A DNA stretch of 64,000 bases from Acinetobacter sp. TGL-Y2 (GTDB lineage Bacteria; Pseudomonadota; Gammaproteobacteria; Pseudomonadales; Moraxellaceae). The notes beneath the pieces are model-generated. The model saw only the letters and a program-made list of their open reading frames with translations, ran no database searches and was not told where the DNA came from. A program made the position numbers and the translations under genes. Of this stretch, positions 27,606 to 36,146 are shown in pieces. The stretch covers positions 1,674,001 through 1,738,000 of the forward strand of contig NZ_CP015110.1 in assembly GCF_001612555.1 (NCBI RefSeq), in the 5' to 3' direction. Numbering within the stretch: the stretch's first letter is position 1; each line of letters starts with the position of its first letter.

Positions 27606-27699
27606 TAACACGTGTAAAACTTTGCAAAAATTACTTCAAATTTTAAGCTGAACTTGATAAAACAAACAACGTTGATCAATAAATGAAGTCTAAGTTAAG

Positions 27700-28635
27700 A
27701 TGGTGAGTAAGTATGTGCTTTATCCAATTCAAACGCTCAAGGATTGGCAAGGGGAAGATTGGGATGTCTACGAAGAGCAAAAACTTTCAATCGGGATAAC
27801 TCTACAGTATGGCTGGCGTTATGGTGAGCCGAGAAAAGGCACAAAAGCACTTATTGTTACAGCTGAATTAGCTGAAACTTTTAAACAATATTCATGGCAT
27901 GAAATGATTGATGTGTTTGGTATTCCAAGTTCAACCACATCAAAAATTAGACGAGAACTCAATCTGCAAAAAGCCGTGTCTCGACGTAACTATAAATGGA
28001 TCATTCAACACCAACATGAAATATTGAACTACAGTTACCCGATGTTATTTGAAAAATATGGGTTGAGCAAAGGTACAGTAAAAAGCTATTCCAATTACTT
28101 AGTCAGCGAGCTCAGTATAAAAGATAAAAAAACGCGCATTCATGAACATCAGTATGCAGTTGAAAAAATCTACCAAAGCCATAAAGTACAAATTGCACAA
28201 TGCAAAAATTTTAAAGAACTACAAAAAATCTTACAAACCGATGATTACACCGCAAGAAAATTTCACGAACTTGCCTGTGCCGAATTGCAATTACCTGCGA
28301 TGAGTGAAATTCATCTAAAACAATTGAATGAAACATGGCAGTGGCGTTACCAACATCGAGAGACGATTTTAAATCCAGATATCACTATTCTGCAAATTGC
28401 TAGTCAACTGAACACCTCTACAGACCAAATCTACAATGCCCGTAAAGCCTTGCGACGCAGATTAAATATTAAAGAAATCATCGGAGTGGTGGGTATAGAA
28501 AAATGGGTGTTGCAACATGCAACTGAATTAACAACATTCAAGATAAGTGAATTACAAAAAAAATATCAAATGACCACAGGACAGATAAAGTATCGTCGTA
28601 TGCTTTTAAAAAGACTGCAACAAAATGAGACATAA
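27700..28635 (+). CDS. Unknown protein with several HTH-like repeats, upstream of vgrG
   Basis: A 311-residue protein with no recognised family. It appears built of four or five repeats, each with an aromatic/helical lead and an HTH-like unit: IDVFGIPSSTTSKIRREL, LFEKYGLSKGTVKSYSNYL, LQKILQTDDYTARKFHELA, IASQLNTSTDQIYNARKAL and LQKKYQMTTGQIKYRRMLL. Two lead-ins share WxxQHxxEIL/ATEL-type sequence. Basic residues are frequent, suggesting DNA binding. It is 86 bp upstream of the vgrG fragment on the same strand, so it may have regulated or accompanied that T6SS cassette. Confidence 0.6.
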   Translation: MVSKYVLYPIQTLKDWQGEDWDVYEEQKLSIGITLQYGWRYGEPRKGTKALIVTAELAETFKQYSWHEMIDVFGIPSSTTSKIRRELNLQKAVSRRNYKWIIQHQHEILNYSYPMLFEKYGLSKGTVKSYSNYLVSELSIKDKKTRIHEHQYAVEKIYQSHKVQIAQCKNFKELQKILQTDDYTARKFHELACAELQLPAMSEIHLKQLNETWQWRYQHRETILNPDITILQIASQLNTSTDQIYNARKALRRRLNIKEIIGVVGIEKWVLQHATELTTFKISELQKKYQMTTGQIKYRRMLLKRLQQNET

Positions 28636-28721
28636 AGTGTTGTTTAAATAAAGGCTAAAGTTAGACAATTTTAGCTTTTATTTTGTATAATTCATCACAA
28701 TCTAAAATCAAATAATAAATT

Positions 28722-29046
28722 ATGGCAAATCATATTTACGCTGCATTAGAACAACTCGGACTAACTGCACAAAAGCGTGCCATACACCTACAGTTCAGCA
28801 ATAGCATACTCAACGATAAAGTATTCCTACAACGTATTGATGGGACACATGCCCTCAACCAAGGCATAAATTTACAGCTCATTTGCCTATCTACAGATGC
28901 CCACATTGCTTTAAAAAATTTCATCGGCTGTCAAGTCGCGGTCGATATCGTTACTGACCAATCAGAACTAACACGAATCTCAGGCATAGTGACTCAGGTG
29001 GATATCGGTGCTAGTGATGGATCACTGACGATTTATCGCCTGAACG
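28722..29046 (+). pseudogene. VgrG N-terminal fragment cut by an IS element
   Basis: The first about 108 codons (ALEQLGLTAQKRAIHLQFSN, then VFLQRIDG and FIGCQVAVDIVTD) match the start of Acinetobacter type VI secretion spike proteins. The match stops exactly where the IS left end begins at 29047; translation then runs into IS sequence and ends at 29093. The rest of the roughly 1000-residue gene is absent beyond the IS, so downstream DNA was deleted. The spike protein cannot be functional. Confidence 0.85.
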
Positions 29047-30100
29047 GGCTTTGTTGCACAAAGCTGTTCTTAAAGGCATCTTCATCAATATAATTTCTAA
29101 ATGAATAAGCCAACACCTAAAATCTATCGGACAACCAATTGGTCTTCCTATAATCGAGCCTTAATCAACCGAGGAAATATCTCCATTTGGTTTGATCCTA
29201 ACACTCAATGGTATGCTCAGCCAAAAGGTAAACAAGGTCGAAATCAAACATATTCCGATACAGCTATTCAATGCTGCTTAATGATCAAATCCTTATTTCG
29301 ACTCTCTTTACGTATGGTCACAGGCTTTGTCCAAAGCCTCATTAAACTTTGTAGATTAGGCTGGACCGCACCAGATTACTCTACCCTCTGCAGAAGACAA
29401 AAGCACATTGATATTGCGGTTAGTTACCAAAAGAGCCGTGATGGACTGCATCTACTTATAGACTCCACTGGCTTAAAGTTTCTAGGTGAAGGTGAATGGA
29501 AACGTAAGAAACATCAGCCTGAATACCGTCGCCAATGGCGTAAACTTCATATCGGTATAAATGCTGAAACCCTGCAAATACGTGCTGTTCAGCTCACGAC
29601 GAACAATGTGAGTGACTCTCAGGTTCTTGGCAACTTGCTTGCTCAAATTCCATTGGATGAGCAGATTGACTCTGTCTATACAGATGGGGCTTATGACACG
29701 AAACACTGCCGACAAGTCATTTCAGATCGACAAGCGCATGCTGTGATTCCGCCAAGAAAGAATGCAAAGCCTTGGAAAGACAAACAAGCGAGGTCTATAG
29801 AGCGGAATGAGTTATTGAAAACAGTCAATCTTGCGAAGCAGTGCTTCTCAGGAAGAGCCCTTTGGAAAAAATGGTCCGGTTATCATCGTCGAAGTTTGGT
29901 AGAAACCAAGATGCATTGCATCAAATTATTGGGAGATAAATTAACGGCAAGGAGTTTCTCTAGTCAGGTGAATGAGATTCATGCACGTGTAGCAGTCTTG
30001 AATAAATTCACGGAATTAGGCCGCCCTCATACCCAAATTGTATCTTAAATTTGGATCCTTTGGGATAGCTCTGCCTCTCAAGCATTTGTGCAACAAAGCC
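29047..30100 (+). mobile_element. IS5-family (IS903-type) element, copy B
   Basis: A 1054-bp element with GGCTTTGTTGCACAAA at the left and the inverse at the right. It carries an intact transposase. The 9-bp flanks (GCCTGAACG and CTCGAATTT) differ, so this copy has been through a deletion or recombination event that also removed most of vgrG. Confidence 0.95.
29101..30048 (+). CDS. IS5-family transposase, copy B, intact
   Basis: A 315-residue DDE transposase starting MNKPTPKIYRTTNWSSYNRA. The catalytic Asp residues lie in LLIDSTGLKFLGEG and DSVYTDGAYDTKHC, and the Glu in SLVETKMHCIK. It is similar to the IS17/IS1008-type transposases of Acinetobacter. It is intact and differs at many positions from the other two copies. 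Confidence 0.93.
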   Translation: MNKPTPKIYRTTNWSSYNRALINRGNISIWFDPNTQWYAQPKGKQGRNQTYSDTAIQCCLMIKSLFRLSLRMVTGFVQSLIKLCRLGWTAPDYSTLCRRQKHIDIAVSYQKSRDGLHLLIDSTGLKFLGEGEWKRKKHQPEYRRQWRKLHIGINAETLQIRAVQLTTNNVSDSQVLGNLLAQIPLDEQIDSVYTDGAYDTKHCRQVISDRQAHAVIPPRKNAKPWKDKQARSIERNELLKTVNLAKQCFSGRALWKKWSGYHRRSLVETKMHCIKLLGDKLTARSFSSQVNEIHARVAVLNKFTELGRPHTQIVS

Positions 30101-30139
30101 CTCGAATTTTATAAACCTTTGCCATAACTTTGAATCCAT

Positions 30140-30200
30140 TTTTAAAAGTAACTTCGTTTTATTTTAAACTTAAATTTAAGTTGTAAAGTTACTTTTAAAA
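30140..30200. promoter_or_regulatory. Nested palindromes upstream of two small genes
   Basis: Outer arms 30140-30154 and 30186-30200 (TTTTAAAAGTAACTT and its perfect inverse) enclose a perfect 16-bp palindrome AACTTAAATTTAAGTT at 30167-30182. The block ends 47 bp before ATG 30248. It contains four AAGTTA/TAACTT-type half sites, which suggests an operator for a dimeric regulator or a replication/packaging hairpin. Confidence 0.55.
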
Positions 30201-30247
30201 TGATTTAATTCAAACACGCATGTTGGTAACTTTTAAACAAGGTAACT

Positions 30248-30472
30248 ATGGCTGCTATATCGTTTCAAAATCATCTCGATTTCATTCAAGCTGCTTTTAA
30301 TCAAGTTGCCAAGATTGTTGCCGAACACGGTAATCCATGCTTGGAAGTTTGTTGCCCAGCAGAATCTACAGAAAGATGCCTTGAGCATTTAGCAGTCGTT
30401 GCCAGTGATTGGTCTTATGACTATTCATTGATTGATGCTCACCTAGAAACTTATAAAAAAAGCGAATGCTGA
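30248..30472 (+). CDS. Unknown 74-residue protein
   Basis: Starts MAAISFQNHLDFIQAAFNQV, with an AAGGTAAC ribosome site. It is acidic and Cys-rich (CLEVCCP, ESTERCLEH, final Cys). No family recognised. It is followed 29 bp later by another small gene and then by the dif region, so both may belong to an element that used dif. No signal peptide or membrane segment. Confidence 0.6.
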   Translation: MAAISFQNHLDFIQAAFNQVAKIVAEHGNPCLEVCCPAESTERCLEHLAVVASDWSYDYSLIDAHLETYKKSEC

Positions 30473-30501
30473 AATTCGTGAATATTTAGGAGAGTAGGGC
30501 A

Positions 30502-30885
30502 ATGGACAAGGCATGTGAACTCATCAATAAAATTCAAGACTTCGATCAGAATATTCATCAGCTTGCAGAAGTTTATGAGCAGTCCAATTGCATCATGGAA
30601 GAAATCGTCCTAGCTGCAACATATTCAGAAATAGATCTTCGCATCTGTCAAAACCTAAAAGACTTTCTTAATGGTGTTGTAAAAGCAAAGCTGAATAAAA
30701 GCGAAAAGCTGATCACTAAAAAACAAACTAAACCTAAAGATAATTCTGTCCTTGAAACCTTTGAACGAAAAATAGCCAATGCTTGTAAAAACACAGGCAC
30801 TCATAATCTGACTGCAAAAGAAGGACTTCAACCCCCGATTTATAATATGCGGGTAATGGATTCACAACAGGCATCTGAACAATGA
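30502..30885 (+). CDS. Unknown 127-residue protein
   Basis: Starts MDKACELINKIQDFDQNIHQ with an AGGAGAG ribosome site. It is largely helical: a heptad-like first half (about 1-55), a Lys-rich middle (KLNKSEKLITKKQTKPK), and a flexible C-terminal tail. No family recognised. It is probably co-transcribed with the preceding 74-residue gene and is the last gene before the dif-like site at 30965. Confidence 0.6.
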   Translation: MDKACELINKIQDFDQNIHQLAEVYEQSNCIMEEIVLAATYSEIDLRICQNLKDFLNGVVKAKLNKSEKLITKKQTKPKDNSVLETFERKIANACKNTGTHNLTAKEGLQPPIYNMRVMDSQQASEQ

Positions 30886-30918
30886 GCTTTCACAAGATTT
30901 AAAGGTCATAGCCACGCA

Positions 30919-30950
30919 GACTTGCGTAGGCTTAGACTAATACGCAAGTC
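30919..30950. other. 10-bp perfect hairpin beside the dif-like site
   Basis: GACTTGCGTA (30919-30928) pairs with TACGCAAGTC (30941-30950) around 12 nt. It lies 33 bp after the 127-residue gene. No T-run follows, so it may be a structural DNA hairpin rather than a terminator. Confidence 0.5.
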
Positions 30951-30964
30951 GAGTAGCGATCTGA

Positions 30965-30992
30965 TTTCTGCATAACTTATATTATGTTACTT
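30965..30992 (+). other. dif-like site in inverted orientation
   Basis: XerC-like half TTTCTGCATAA (30965-30975), centre CTTATA, and XerD half TTATGTTACTT (30982-30992). It resembles the full dif at 31087 but is degenerate, mainly in the XerC half and the centre, and points the opposite way. Similar paired, inverted sites form the folded attP of CTX-type filamentous phages. Confidence 0.65.
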
Positions 30993-30998
30993 GGGATA

Positions 30999-31072
30999 CA
31001 CTTGACGGTAAGATTATTTATTATCGAAACCGTCAAGTGCAGCACCAACAACAAGTAATGTTTAGGGTGCTG
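30999..31072. other. Two stem-loops between the dif-like and dif sites
   Basis: CACTTGACGGT (30999-31009) pairs perfectly with ACCGTCAAGTG (31029-31039). CAGCACC (31040-31046) then pairs with GGTGCTG (31066-31072). With the inverted dif sites on both sides, the whole 30965-31114 strand could fold into one long hairpin with a two-branched head. Confidence 0.7.
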
Positions 31073-31086
31073 TCCCTAGATATCCT

Positions 31087-31114
31087 ATTTAACATAATAT
31101 ACATTATGCGAACT
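31087..31114 (-). other. dif: Chromosomal dif site (XerC/XerD recombination)
   Basis: On the minus strand it reads AGTTCGCATAA (XerC half, 31104-31114), centre TGTATA, then TTATGTTAAAT (XerD half, 31087-31097). By recall it differs from E. coli dif at only two of 28 positions and fits the gammaproteobacterial consensus. It marks the replication terminus where chromosome dimers are resolved. Elements that exploit Xer integrate here. Confidence 0.92.
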
Positions 31115-31316
31115 CAAGGATCATGTTCATTAAAATAACTGTTACCATCCACAAACCTTGCAATAATTCATATAAAGCATACTTTCTAATCGTTCAAGAT
31201 CATGACAGATAAACCGTCCTGCATCAGAGCCATAATATCTTTAGCTTTTTCAAATTCATTGAATTTAATTTAACTCTTAACTTCGAGTAACTTATTGCCC
31301 TATGGTCGCTTTAGAT

Positions 31317-31456
31317 TTTAAGAAGAAATCATCAGTTACGCAGAATTATTGGATGCTATTAAACATAAGGACTAAAGCTTTAAGTTTAGTGTAGTCACTT
31401 AACTCATAGCTCCAGTCCTGCTATTTTCAAGTCAATTTCTTATGCGCGATTCGGGT
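31317..31456. repeat. Dispersed hairpin repeat, copy 2
   Basis: 31369-31386 and 31401-31418 pair in 14 of 18 positions around a 14-nt loop with the same core GTGTAGTCACT as copy 1 at 20662-20711. The flanks (AGAAATCATCAGTTAC..., GCGCGATTCG) also match copy 1. The rest of 31115-31575 has no convincing gene; a minus-strand fragment near 31190-31255 (EFEKAKDIMALMQDGLSVMI) may be decayed coding DNA. Confidence 0.65.
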
Positions 31457-31575
31457 TAATTAACGCCTATATATCTCACTATATGCATTCATATTCTTAT
31501 AGGTCTTAATTCAACAGATGCTTTAATAGCACTTTTTTAGCATAATATATCTCAAATTAAGATTTATACGCTCAT

Positions 31576-33303
31576 ATGTCATCCCCAAATCCTGTATTTC
31601 ACGCCTGTTTCCCAGCTTGGAAATGGCTGAAAAACTATGGTCAGCCTGCATTTAAAGAAGATCTTTTAGCCGCAGCCATCGTTGTCGCGATGCTTGTGCC
31701 ACAAGGCATGGCTTATGCAATGATTGCAGGCTTACCTCCCATGATGGGATTATATGCCAGTATTTTACCCATGATTATTTATGCATGGTTTGGTGGAAGT
31801 CCAACGCTCTCCATTGGTCCTGTGGCACTCATTTCCATGATGACTTTTGCCACTTTAGAACCTTTATATGAGGTCGGATCACCCGTTTATATTCAAGCGG
31901 CGTGTTTATTGGCAGTCTTGGTCGGTCTTATTTCTTTTTTACTCGGTCTTTGTCGTTTTGGCTTTCTGATTCGGCTGGTTAGTCATCCAGTGATCAAAAG
32001 TTTTATTATCGCTTCTGCCTTGCTGATTGCTTTAGGTCAGGTGAAGTTTTTGCTTGATATTCCGCTTCAAACCAGTAATTTAATTGAATTTGTACAAAGC
32101 GTATGGCAATACCTGAGATTCAGTCATGGGTGGAGCTTGGTTTTGGGCTTGTGTGCGATTGGTTTTTTGGTTTATGCACCTAAAATATTAAAACAATCAA
32201 AAATTAAGTTTTTAAATGGTTCAAATCAACTCTTTCATAAAGCATTACCTTTAATGTTGGTGTTGCTGTCGATTACACTGGTCTATTTTGCAAATCTGGA
32301 TAATCTTGGCATTAAAACTGTGGGTCAAATTCCAAGTGGCTTTCCGCCCATTCAAATGCCTTTTTGGACCTGGGATTTGGTTAAGACTTTATTACCGGGT
32401 GCAACCATGATTACCATGGTGAGTTTTGTTGAATCGATCTCTATAGCGCAAGCCACAGCTTTTCAACAGCGAACTGAACTGAGCAGTAATCAAGAGCTGA
32501 TGGCTTTGGGTTTAGCGAATTTAAGTGCAGGTATGAGTTCTGCTTTTCCTGTGACAGGCAGTTTGTCTAGAACTGTAGTAAATGCAGATGCTGGTGCCAA
32601 AACCCCCATGGCAGGCGTGATTTCCTCCTTATTTATTATTGTGGTCAGTCTTTATTTTACGGGTCTATTCAAAGATTTGCCGTTAGCAATTTTAGCAGCG
32701 ACCATTATTGTTTCTATTTGGAAGTTGGTCAGCTTTAAACCTTTCTTTGAAGCTTGGCGTTATTCCAAAGCAGATGGTATAGCCATGTGGGTGACCTTCT
32801 TCGGTGTGCTCTGTATTGATATTTCAACAGGGTTAATGATAGGTATTGTGTCTACCTTTGTGCTACTACTGTGGCGCATTAGCCGTCCGCACATGGCGGT
32901 GATTGGTTTGGTGGAAAATACACAACACTTTAGGAATATATCCAGACATGATGTTTTGACCAGCACTGCCCTAGTCTCCATTCGAATTGATGAAAACCTA
33001 ACGTTTTTAAATGCCTATACTTTAAAGGAATTTGTTATTACAGAGGTCAGCCAGCATGCCGAGCTTCGTCATGTGATTATCAATTGCTCGAGTATCAGTA
33101 ATATTGACTTGTCCGCGCTTGAAACCTTAGATGAAATCAACAGTGAATTGATCAAACTCGGCATTCAATTGCATTTAACTGAAGTCAAAGGTCCTGTGAT
33201 GGATCGTTTACAGCAATCTGATTTGGTTCGAAAACTCAGTGGACAGGTATACTTGACCCATTACCAAGCGGTTAAAGAACTAGATGCGGTCACTTTTCAT
33301 TAA
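31576..33303 (+). CDS. SulP-family anion (sulfate) permease with STAS domain
   Basis: A 575-residue inner-membrane transporter with about 11-12 helices and the family sequence AMLVPQGMAYAMIAGLPPMMGLYAS at about 38-62, followed by a STAS domain (about 450-565) with IINCSSISNIDLSALETL. The probable substrate is sulfate or bicarbonate; similarity alone does not decide. It stands alone, 272 bp before sstT. Confidence 0.85.
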   Translation: MSSPNPVFHACFPAWKWLKNYGQPAFKEDLLAAAIVVAMLVPQGMAYAMIAGLPPMMGLYASILPMIIYAWFGGSPTLSIGPVALISMMTFATLEPLYEVGSPVYIQAACLLAVLVGLISFLLGLCRFGFLIRLVSHPVIKSFIIASALLIALGQVKFLLDIPLQTSNLIEFVQSVWQYLRFSHGWSLVLGLCAIGFLVYAPKILKQSKIKFLNGSNQLFHKALPLMLVLLSITLVYFANLDNLGIKTVGQIPSGFPPIQMPFWTWDLVKTLLPGATMITMVSFVESISIAQATAFQQRTELSSNQELMALGLANLSAGMSSAFPVTGSLSRTVVNADAGAKTPMAGVISSLFIIVVSLYFTGLFKDLPLAILAATIIVSIWKLVSFKPFFEAWRYSKADGIAMWVTFFGVLCIDISTGLMIGIVSTFVLLLWRISRPHMAVIGLVENTQHFRNISRHDVLTSTALVSIRIDENLTFLNAYTLKEFVITEVSQHAELRHVIINCSSISNIDLSALETLDEINSELIKLGIQLHLTEVKGPVMDRLQQSDLVRKLSGQVYLTHYQAVKELDAVTFH

Positions 33304-33482
33304 TTTTTTGCTATATATGAACGGTTTACACGATTTTTTTAAGTAAATTTAATGAAAAAATTGTTTTTTTTTAAATACTTAATTTTTATTGTGAAATAGT
33401 TTTATTTTCGCGATTCTATTTAAGTATAGAATACTCCCCAATTTATTCGATTTAAGCCAGTCTAGGCATTTTAGGTTCAGTT

Positions 33483-34685
33483 ATGTTCGCTGCTCTAGCA
33501 CGTATGAGTTTAGTTACCAGAATTATTATTGCCATCATTTTAGGTGTAGCGGTTGCTGTCTTTTTTCCGCAAGTTGCACCTTATTTAAGTCTGCTGGGTG
33601 ACTTATTCATTAAGGCGTTGAAATCTGTTGCGCCTATTCTTGTTTTTGTACTGGTCTTATCCTCTATTGCAAACTTCAGTGTGGGCGGTGGGCATAGCGC
33701 AAAGATCAGACCCATCATGTACATGTATGCGATTGGCATGTTCTTATCAGCACTGGCTGCTGTATTTGTCAGTATTGTTTTTCCAAGTACCCTATTACTG
33801 GATGCGAGCTCACAAGCCAATTTGCAACCACCGGGTAGTTTAGTAGAAATTTTAAAGAATTTACTTTTGAGTTTCGTTGCAAACCCGATTGTGGCATTAA
33901 GTGAAGCAAACTTTATTGGTATTCTAGCTTGGGCTGTAGTGCTCGGTATTGCATTTCGTCATGCAACTGATACCAGTAAAGCATTCCTTACCGATGCTGC
34001 CAATGCGGTGAATAAAGTGATTCGTTTGGTGATTAATTTTGCACCGATTGGTATTTTTGGTTTGGTCGCGGTAACCTTTGCAAATGCAGGTTTAAAAACA
34101 TTAAGCAGTTATGCGCATTTACTTGCGGTATTGTTAGGTACGATGTTTTTTGTGGCATTGGTCATTAACCCGATTATGGTGGCATTCGTCACGCGTGCCA
34201 ACCCGTACCCATTGGTCCTCCAATGTTTACGTGAAAGTGGTATTACCGCTTTCTTTACTCGTAGCTCAGCGGCAAATATTCCAGTGAACTTGGATTTGGC
34301 TAAACGTTTGGGTGTGCCTGAATCAACTGCGAGTGTTGCGATTCCTTTGGGCGCTGCAATTAACATGGCAGGTGCTTCGGTCACGATTACGGTCCTTACC
34401 CTTGCAACAGTCAATACTTTAGGTATGACTGTTGATTTTACCACCATGTTGATTTTGTCTGTAGTGGCAACGGTGTCTGCATGTGGTGCGTCAGGTGTTG
34501 CTGGTGGGTCTTTGTTACTGATTCCTGTTGCATGTGGTCTATTTAATATTTCAACCGATGTAGCGATGCAAGTGGTTGCCATTGGTATGGTCATCAGTGT
34601 GCTACAAGACTCAACTGAAACCGCATTAAACTCATCTACAGATGTTTTATTCACCGCTGCTGTTGATCGCGCTCCTTCAAAATAA
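33483..34685 (+). CDS. sstT: Serine/threonine:sodium symporter SstT
   Basis: A 400-residue dicarboxylate/amino-acid:cation symporter (DAACS) protein that matches SstT in length and sequence. Visible are [14 protein letters not shown] and [14 protein letters not shown] in the hairpin-loop region and the tail [15 protein letters not shown]. It imports Ser and Thr with Na+. Confidence 0.92.
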   Translation: MFAALARMSLVTRIIIAIILGVAVAVFFPQVAPYLSLLGDLFIKALKSVAPILVFVLVLSSIANFSVGGGHSAKIRPIMYMYAIGMFLSALAAVFVSIVFPSTLLLDASSQANLQPPGSLVEILKNLLLSFVANPIVALSEANFIGILAWAVVLGIAFRHATDTSKAFLTDAANAVNKVIRLVINFAPIGIFGLVAVTFANAGLKTLSSYAHLLAVLLGTMFFVALVINPIMVAFVTRANPYPLVLQCLRESGITAFFTRSSAANIPVNLDLAKRLGVPESTASVAIPLGAAINMAGASVTITVLTLATVNTLGMTVDFTTMLILSVVATVSACGASGVAGGSLLLIPVACGLFNISTDVAMQVVAIGMVISVLQDSTETALNSSTDVLFTAAVDRAPSK

Positions 34686-34725
34686 TATATTGAAAGGCAT
34701 ATACTTTTAACGTTAGTAAAAAGAT

Positions 34726-35403
34726 ATGCCATTTCAAATTCTACCCAAATGGATTCAGTTTGGGGCTTTCATGCTCGCTGTAAATGCGGGCATGATCAAT
34801 GTTTTAGGACTCATTTCTTTATTGCATCAATCTGTATCGCATATGACTGGAAATGCCAGTCTGATTGCGGTTAGCGTCTTTGAACATGATTTTGCAAGTG
34901 TCTCCTTCCTCATTTTAATTCTAATCAGCTATGTACTCGGTTCGAGCTTGAGTGGTTATATTTTAGGAAATAGCGCTTTTAAACTGGGTAGACGCTATGG
35001 TATTCCCTTAAGTTTAGTCACTCTTTTTATTGTGCTGTGTTGGGTGTTTATCGCTGGCTATCCCCACTATGCACTGCTTTGGGCTTGTGCTGCAATGGGT
35101 GTTCAAAATGCCATGGTCAGTCATTATCAAGGTGCAATTATTCGAACCACGCATTTGTCTGGTGTGTTGACGGACTTAGGCTTGGCTTTGGGCTATGCAT
35201 TTCGTGGTTTAAAGAATGAACCAAAGAAAATCATTTTGCATTTATTGATATTATTTGGCTTTATTTTGGGAAGCCTTATTGCTGCTTTTGCCCATCCTTA
35301 TTTACAATTACACGCATTCTTAATGCCCGCAAGTTTAAGCTTAGCGCTTACACTGGCATATTGGTTTATTTATTTCCGTTATTCACGACTTCAAATGTCA
35401 TAG
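34726..35403 (+). CDS. DUF1275 (YoaK-type) membrane protein
   Basis: A 225-residue protein with six or more hydrophobic helices. The N-terminal block GMINVLGLISLLHQSVSHMTGNAS is the DUF1275 signature, and ALLWACAAMGVQNAMVSHYQGAIIRTTHLSGVLTDLG the second. Function is unknown. It follows sstT by 40 bp and may be co-transcribed. Confidence 0.82.
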   Translation: MPFQILPKWIQFGAFMLAVNAGMINVLGLISLLHQSVSHMTGNASLIAVSVFEHDFASVSFLILILISYVLGSSLSGYILGNSAFKLGRRYGIPLSLVTLFIVLCWVFIAGYPHYALLWACAAMGVQNAMVSHYQGAIIRTTHLSGVLTDLGLALGYAFRGLKNEPKKIILHLLILFGFILGSLIAAFAHPYLQLHAFLMPASLSLALTLAYWFIYFRYSRLQMS

Positions 35404-35415
35404 TTGGTATTTCAA

Positions 35416-35952
35416 ATGGTTAAAAATGCATTACAGGCGCAATTGCTCAAAGCAGGCTTAGTGGATAATAAGAAAGCAAAGAAACTGTCTAAACAAGCGG
35501 TTCATGAGCAGCGCACAGGTCAAAGTAGCGATGCTGAAATCAAAGCCAAGATTGAAAAAGACTTACAGCAAAAAATTGCTAAAGATCAATCTTTGGATCT
35601 TGAAAAAAAGCGTCTACTGGATGAAAAAGCATTACATGCCGCTGTTGTGCAAATGATTGGTCAGCATAAAATCAAAGATACTGATGGTGAGATGACCTAC
35701 CAGTTTATTGATGACAGTAAAATCAAAAAAATCTATATCAATCAGCAAATTTATAATGCATTGGTGTCAGGTAGTCTAGTCATTGCTAAAGATCAAAGCA
35801 GTTATGCAATTTTGCCGAAAGCTTTGGCAGATCGTATTAATGAAAAATTGACAGGCTTTATTATTGTCAATAATTCGGAAAATACTCAAGCCGTGACCGA
35901 TGAGGAAGATCCCTACGCAGCGTATGTCATTCCTGATGATCTGATGTGGTGA
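35416..35952 (+). CDS. DUF2058 (YaiL-type) protein
   Basis: A 178-residue soluble protein from ATG 35416 (MVKNALQAQLLKAGLVDNKK), the typical DUF2058 start. It has a charged coiled-coil-like region (about 20-75) and a C-terminal domain ending EDPYAAYVIPDDLMW. Annotated elsewhere as nucleoprotein/polynucleotide-associated, without known mechanism. A TTG 12 nt earlier is in frame but less likely. Confidence 0.82.
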   Translation: MVKNALQAQLLKAGLVDNKKAKKLSKQAVHEQRTGQSSDAEIKAKIEKDLQQKIAKDQSLDLEKKRLLDEKALHAAVVQMIGQHKIKDTDGEMTYQFIDDSKIKKIYINQQIYNALVSGSLVIAKDQSSYAILPKALADRINEKLTGFIIVNNSENTQAVTDEEDPYAAYVIPDDLMW

Positions 35953-35970
35953 GTTGAATTCTGATGATTT

Positions 35971-35997
35971 AAGCCAATCTCTGGATTGGCTTTTTTA
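35971..35997 (+). terminator. Intrinsic terminator after the DUF2058 gene
   Basis: AAGCCAATC and GATTGGCTT form a 9-bp stem with loop TCTG, followed by T-rich sequence. Confidence 0.92.
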
Positions 35998-36146
35998 TGT
36001 CTGATCTTTTAAGGGTTAAAAGTGACTGACCCAATGGTTTTGGCGGATAAAGCGTTATATTCCTGTTGTGAAAAAGTTAATTCTGAGCCTCTTTACACAA
36101 AAAACTTATAAAATACTGAGCTTTATCATCTTATAGGTCAACTCTT

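Noticed and set aside
30965..31114. Integron attC site
   Set aside because: The inverted repeats at first suggest attC, but the R'/R'' consensus is not met on both sides, whereas the XerC/XerD halves fit dif very well.
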